64,000 nt of DNA. It comes from Halospina sp040196175. GTDB taxonomy: Bacteria > Pseudomonadota > Gammaproteobacteria > Pseudomonadales > Oleiphilaceae. Shown here piece by piece: positions 63,901 to 64,000 of the stretch. Each line of letters starts with the position of its first letter. Positions within the stretch are counted from its first letter, which is position 1. The stretch is taken from NCBI RefSeq assembly GCF_040196175.1, contig NZ_JBEFNF010000003.1, positions 124,001 through 188,000 on the forward strand, written 5' to 3'. The position numbers and the translations under genes are program-made. A model generated the notes under the pieces. It did not search any database, had not been told where the DNA came from, and worked only from the letters and a program-made list of their open reading frames with translations.

Positions 63901-64000
63901 CGGATCAGCGGCGGTGTCAAAAGCGATGAGCGAGACCGTGCACCTGGTGCTGATGGACAGCCACATGCCGGAGATGGACGGCCCAGAGGCAACCCGGATG
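60932..64000 (+). CDS. Hybrid sensor histidine kinase with 7TMR-DISM sensor (truncated by window end)
   Basis: A frame runs from TTG at 60932 (GGAG 11 bases upstream) to the end of the window, 1,023 codons, with no stop. Order: signal peptide (1-37), periplasmic DISMED2 domain (about 45-190), seven membrane helices (about 200-410), PAS (about 435-555), coiled coil, HisKA with phospho-acceptor H582 (NMSHEIRTPLAAIIGYGE), HATPase (N box LINLCGNALKFTE; G boxes DTGIGM and GGTGLGLSI), REC1 with phospho-acceptor D878 (LILMDIQMPVMDG) and REC2 with D1009 (LVLMDSHMPEMDG), cut there. It likely passes phosphate from a ligand-sensing receptor to a partner. The tail, possibly with Hpt, is not seen. Confidence 0.92.
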   Translation, partial: MNARLPAHSRSARQVVTLLALCLGVILAAGGARAQEPGNCLDSPVVIEDGEEHHNLGSCFRYLQDETHEYSLQDVIAGDTPAFNEHTRGVLNYGYTESVFWIKRDLVYREGDHPVADWVIELVLPLVDQADLFLVNEQGKVVTEQKHRYSEDWSGREFAVPNPTYRLSLESGKRYTLYLRVETRNTMRLPLNLWELDSYLGKVAVDEWIQGLFMGALFALLAYNFFVTLVVREPGYIYYTTYILFAMLFVMTEQVHGMQVLGGLQPWLHKEYLHIYIQLSWIFGTMMARELLDTRNRATHLDQVLKLCLYAAITTLVISLFHDYHVAMEWTVVGSVGLAVVIIALSFWAWRNELPSAGIYFVSWLCTLSGVGFYGTAVMGYYPLNSLTSHAPQIGFVAQNILLSLAFANRIKIVQREALEWNQQAVANLHRYRALFENAMEGIFQMSTSCRFLDANPSMARILGYGSVAELINGVPDALRACFSQSSVRHWVTRQLEKEGEVHGVEGTFETCQGEERWANISIRTIYTEDGEPSHLEGTFVDVTERRQRQEIENERENERLEKEIARNSAAAKSQFLANMSHEIRTPLAAIIGYGETLMEPDLNESEKRDSAETVVRSGRHLLDLINDILDHSKIDADKLEVERLNVNLPELLDEVRAFFTPRAREKGLEFFIQCEYPLPEIIRTDPTRFRQILINLCGNALKFTEKGSIHIAIQCEWEQEKLLAKVVDTGIGMKPEHLERLFDPFAQGTAATARQYGGTGLGLSISKHLAALLGGDIRVASVYGEGSEFAVTIDSGPLEDVHLIRDASEMTHRRRQLPMLHAPHLSGRILVAEDNEVNRKLVDLLITRTGAEVAHVGNGAEALERASGESWDLILMDIQMPVMDGRDAARAIREAGINTPIVALTANVMAEDLEDYQEAGCDDYLAKPIDKRRFYETLARYLRVRSEARTESVQQYQGTVLVAEDNEDNSRLVERLLRRFGVTVVTVDTGSAAVSKAMSETVHLVLMDSHMPEMDGPEATRM

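Overview
The window is a chromosomal segment around the replication origin of a gammaproteobacterium. The block yidC-yidD-rnpA-rpmH / dnaA-dnaN-recF-gyrB is the classical oriC neighbourhood. As I recall the P. aeruginosa PAO1 map, glyS-glyQ, an LpxL-type acyltransferase, trkA-rsmB-fmt-def-tsaP-dprA-tsaC-hemF-aroE and coxBA-III-DUF2909-SURF1-ctaA-ctaB-SCO keep the order found near its origin. This points to a Pseudomonadales/Oceanospirillales-type bacterium, perhaps a marine or halophilic relative of Marinobacter or Halospina. A sodium-type stator pair (PomAB-like), Trk potassium uptake, a NaChBac-type channel and an acidic lipoprotein fit a salty habitat, but the species cannot be named from the sequence.

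Layout. 0-4.3 kb (minus strand): the start of a probable TonB-dependent receptor behind a Zur-like box, then mnmE, yidC, yidD, rnpA, rpmH. 4.3-4.9 kb: AT-rich intergenic region with DnaA boxes, the candidate oriC and dnaA promoter. 4.9-13.3 kb: dnaA, dnaN, an ABC1-family kinase, a tandem GST-N/thioredoxin-fold protein, recF (with two parS sites inside it) and gyrB. 13.3-17.3 kb (minus): a signal-less periplasmic-binding-fold protein, glyS, glyQ. 17.4-20.1 kb: lipid A-type acyltransferase and an Atm1-type ABC exporter. 20.2-27.7 kb (minus): a 7TMR-DISM diguanylate cyclase, trkH, trkA, rsmB, fmt, def. 27.9-34.2 kb (plus): tsaP, dprA, tsaC, hemF, aroE, pomA, pomB. 34.3-39.8 kb: small heat-shock protein, gamma carbonic anhydrase, prlC, yheV, a solute-binding-like protein, DoxX, an unknown protein. 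40.1-47.7 kb: an aa3-type cytochrome oxidase and assembly cluster. 47.8-53.5 kb: TetR regulator, RND efflux adaptor and pump, hydrolase. 53.6-64 kb: chemoreceptor, NemR/NemA-like pair, voltage-gated cation channel, serine hydrolase, a small protein, a lipoprotein, and a multidomain hybrid histidine kinase cut by the window end.

How they work together. The first 13 kb holds replication initiation, the sliding clamp, gyrase, the centromere (parS) and translation/secretion genes. The def-fmt-rsmB-trkA-trkH run couples N-terminal maturation and rRNA methylation with potassium uptake. The cox cluster encodes subunits II, I and III with heme A synthesis (ctaB, ctaA) and copper delivery (SCO), but the usual ctaG/cox11 gene is absent from its normal place between coxA and subunit III. 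The rest is mainly sensory, efflux and redox-stress functions.

Most noteworthy: a native channel whose selectivity filter reads TFEDWTD (predicted calcium-permeable); a two-gene insertion (ABC1 kinase plus tandem GST-N protein) between dnaN and recF; two parS sites inside recF that encode the same peptide; a paired-palindrome TetR operator wrapped round a promoter; a Zur-like box in front of the truncated receptor gene; and the missing ctaG. No tRNA, rRNA, CRISPR array, insertion sequence or prophage was seen.
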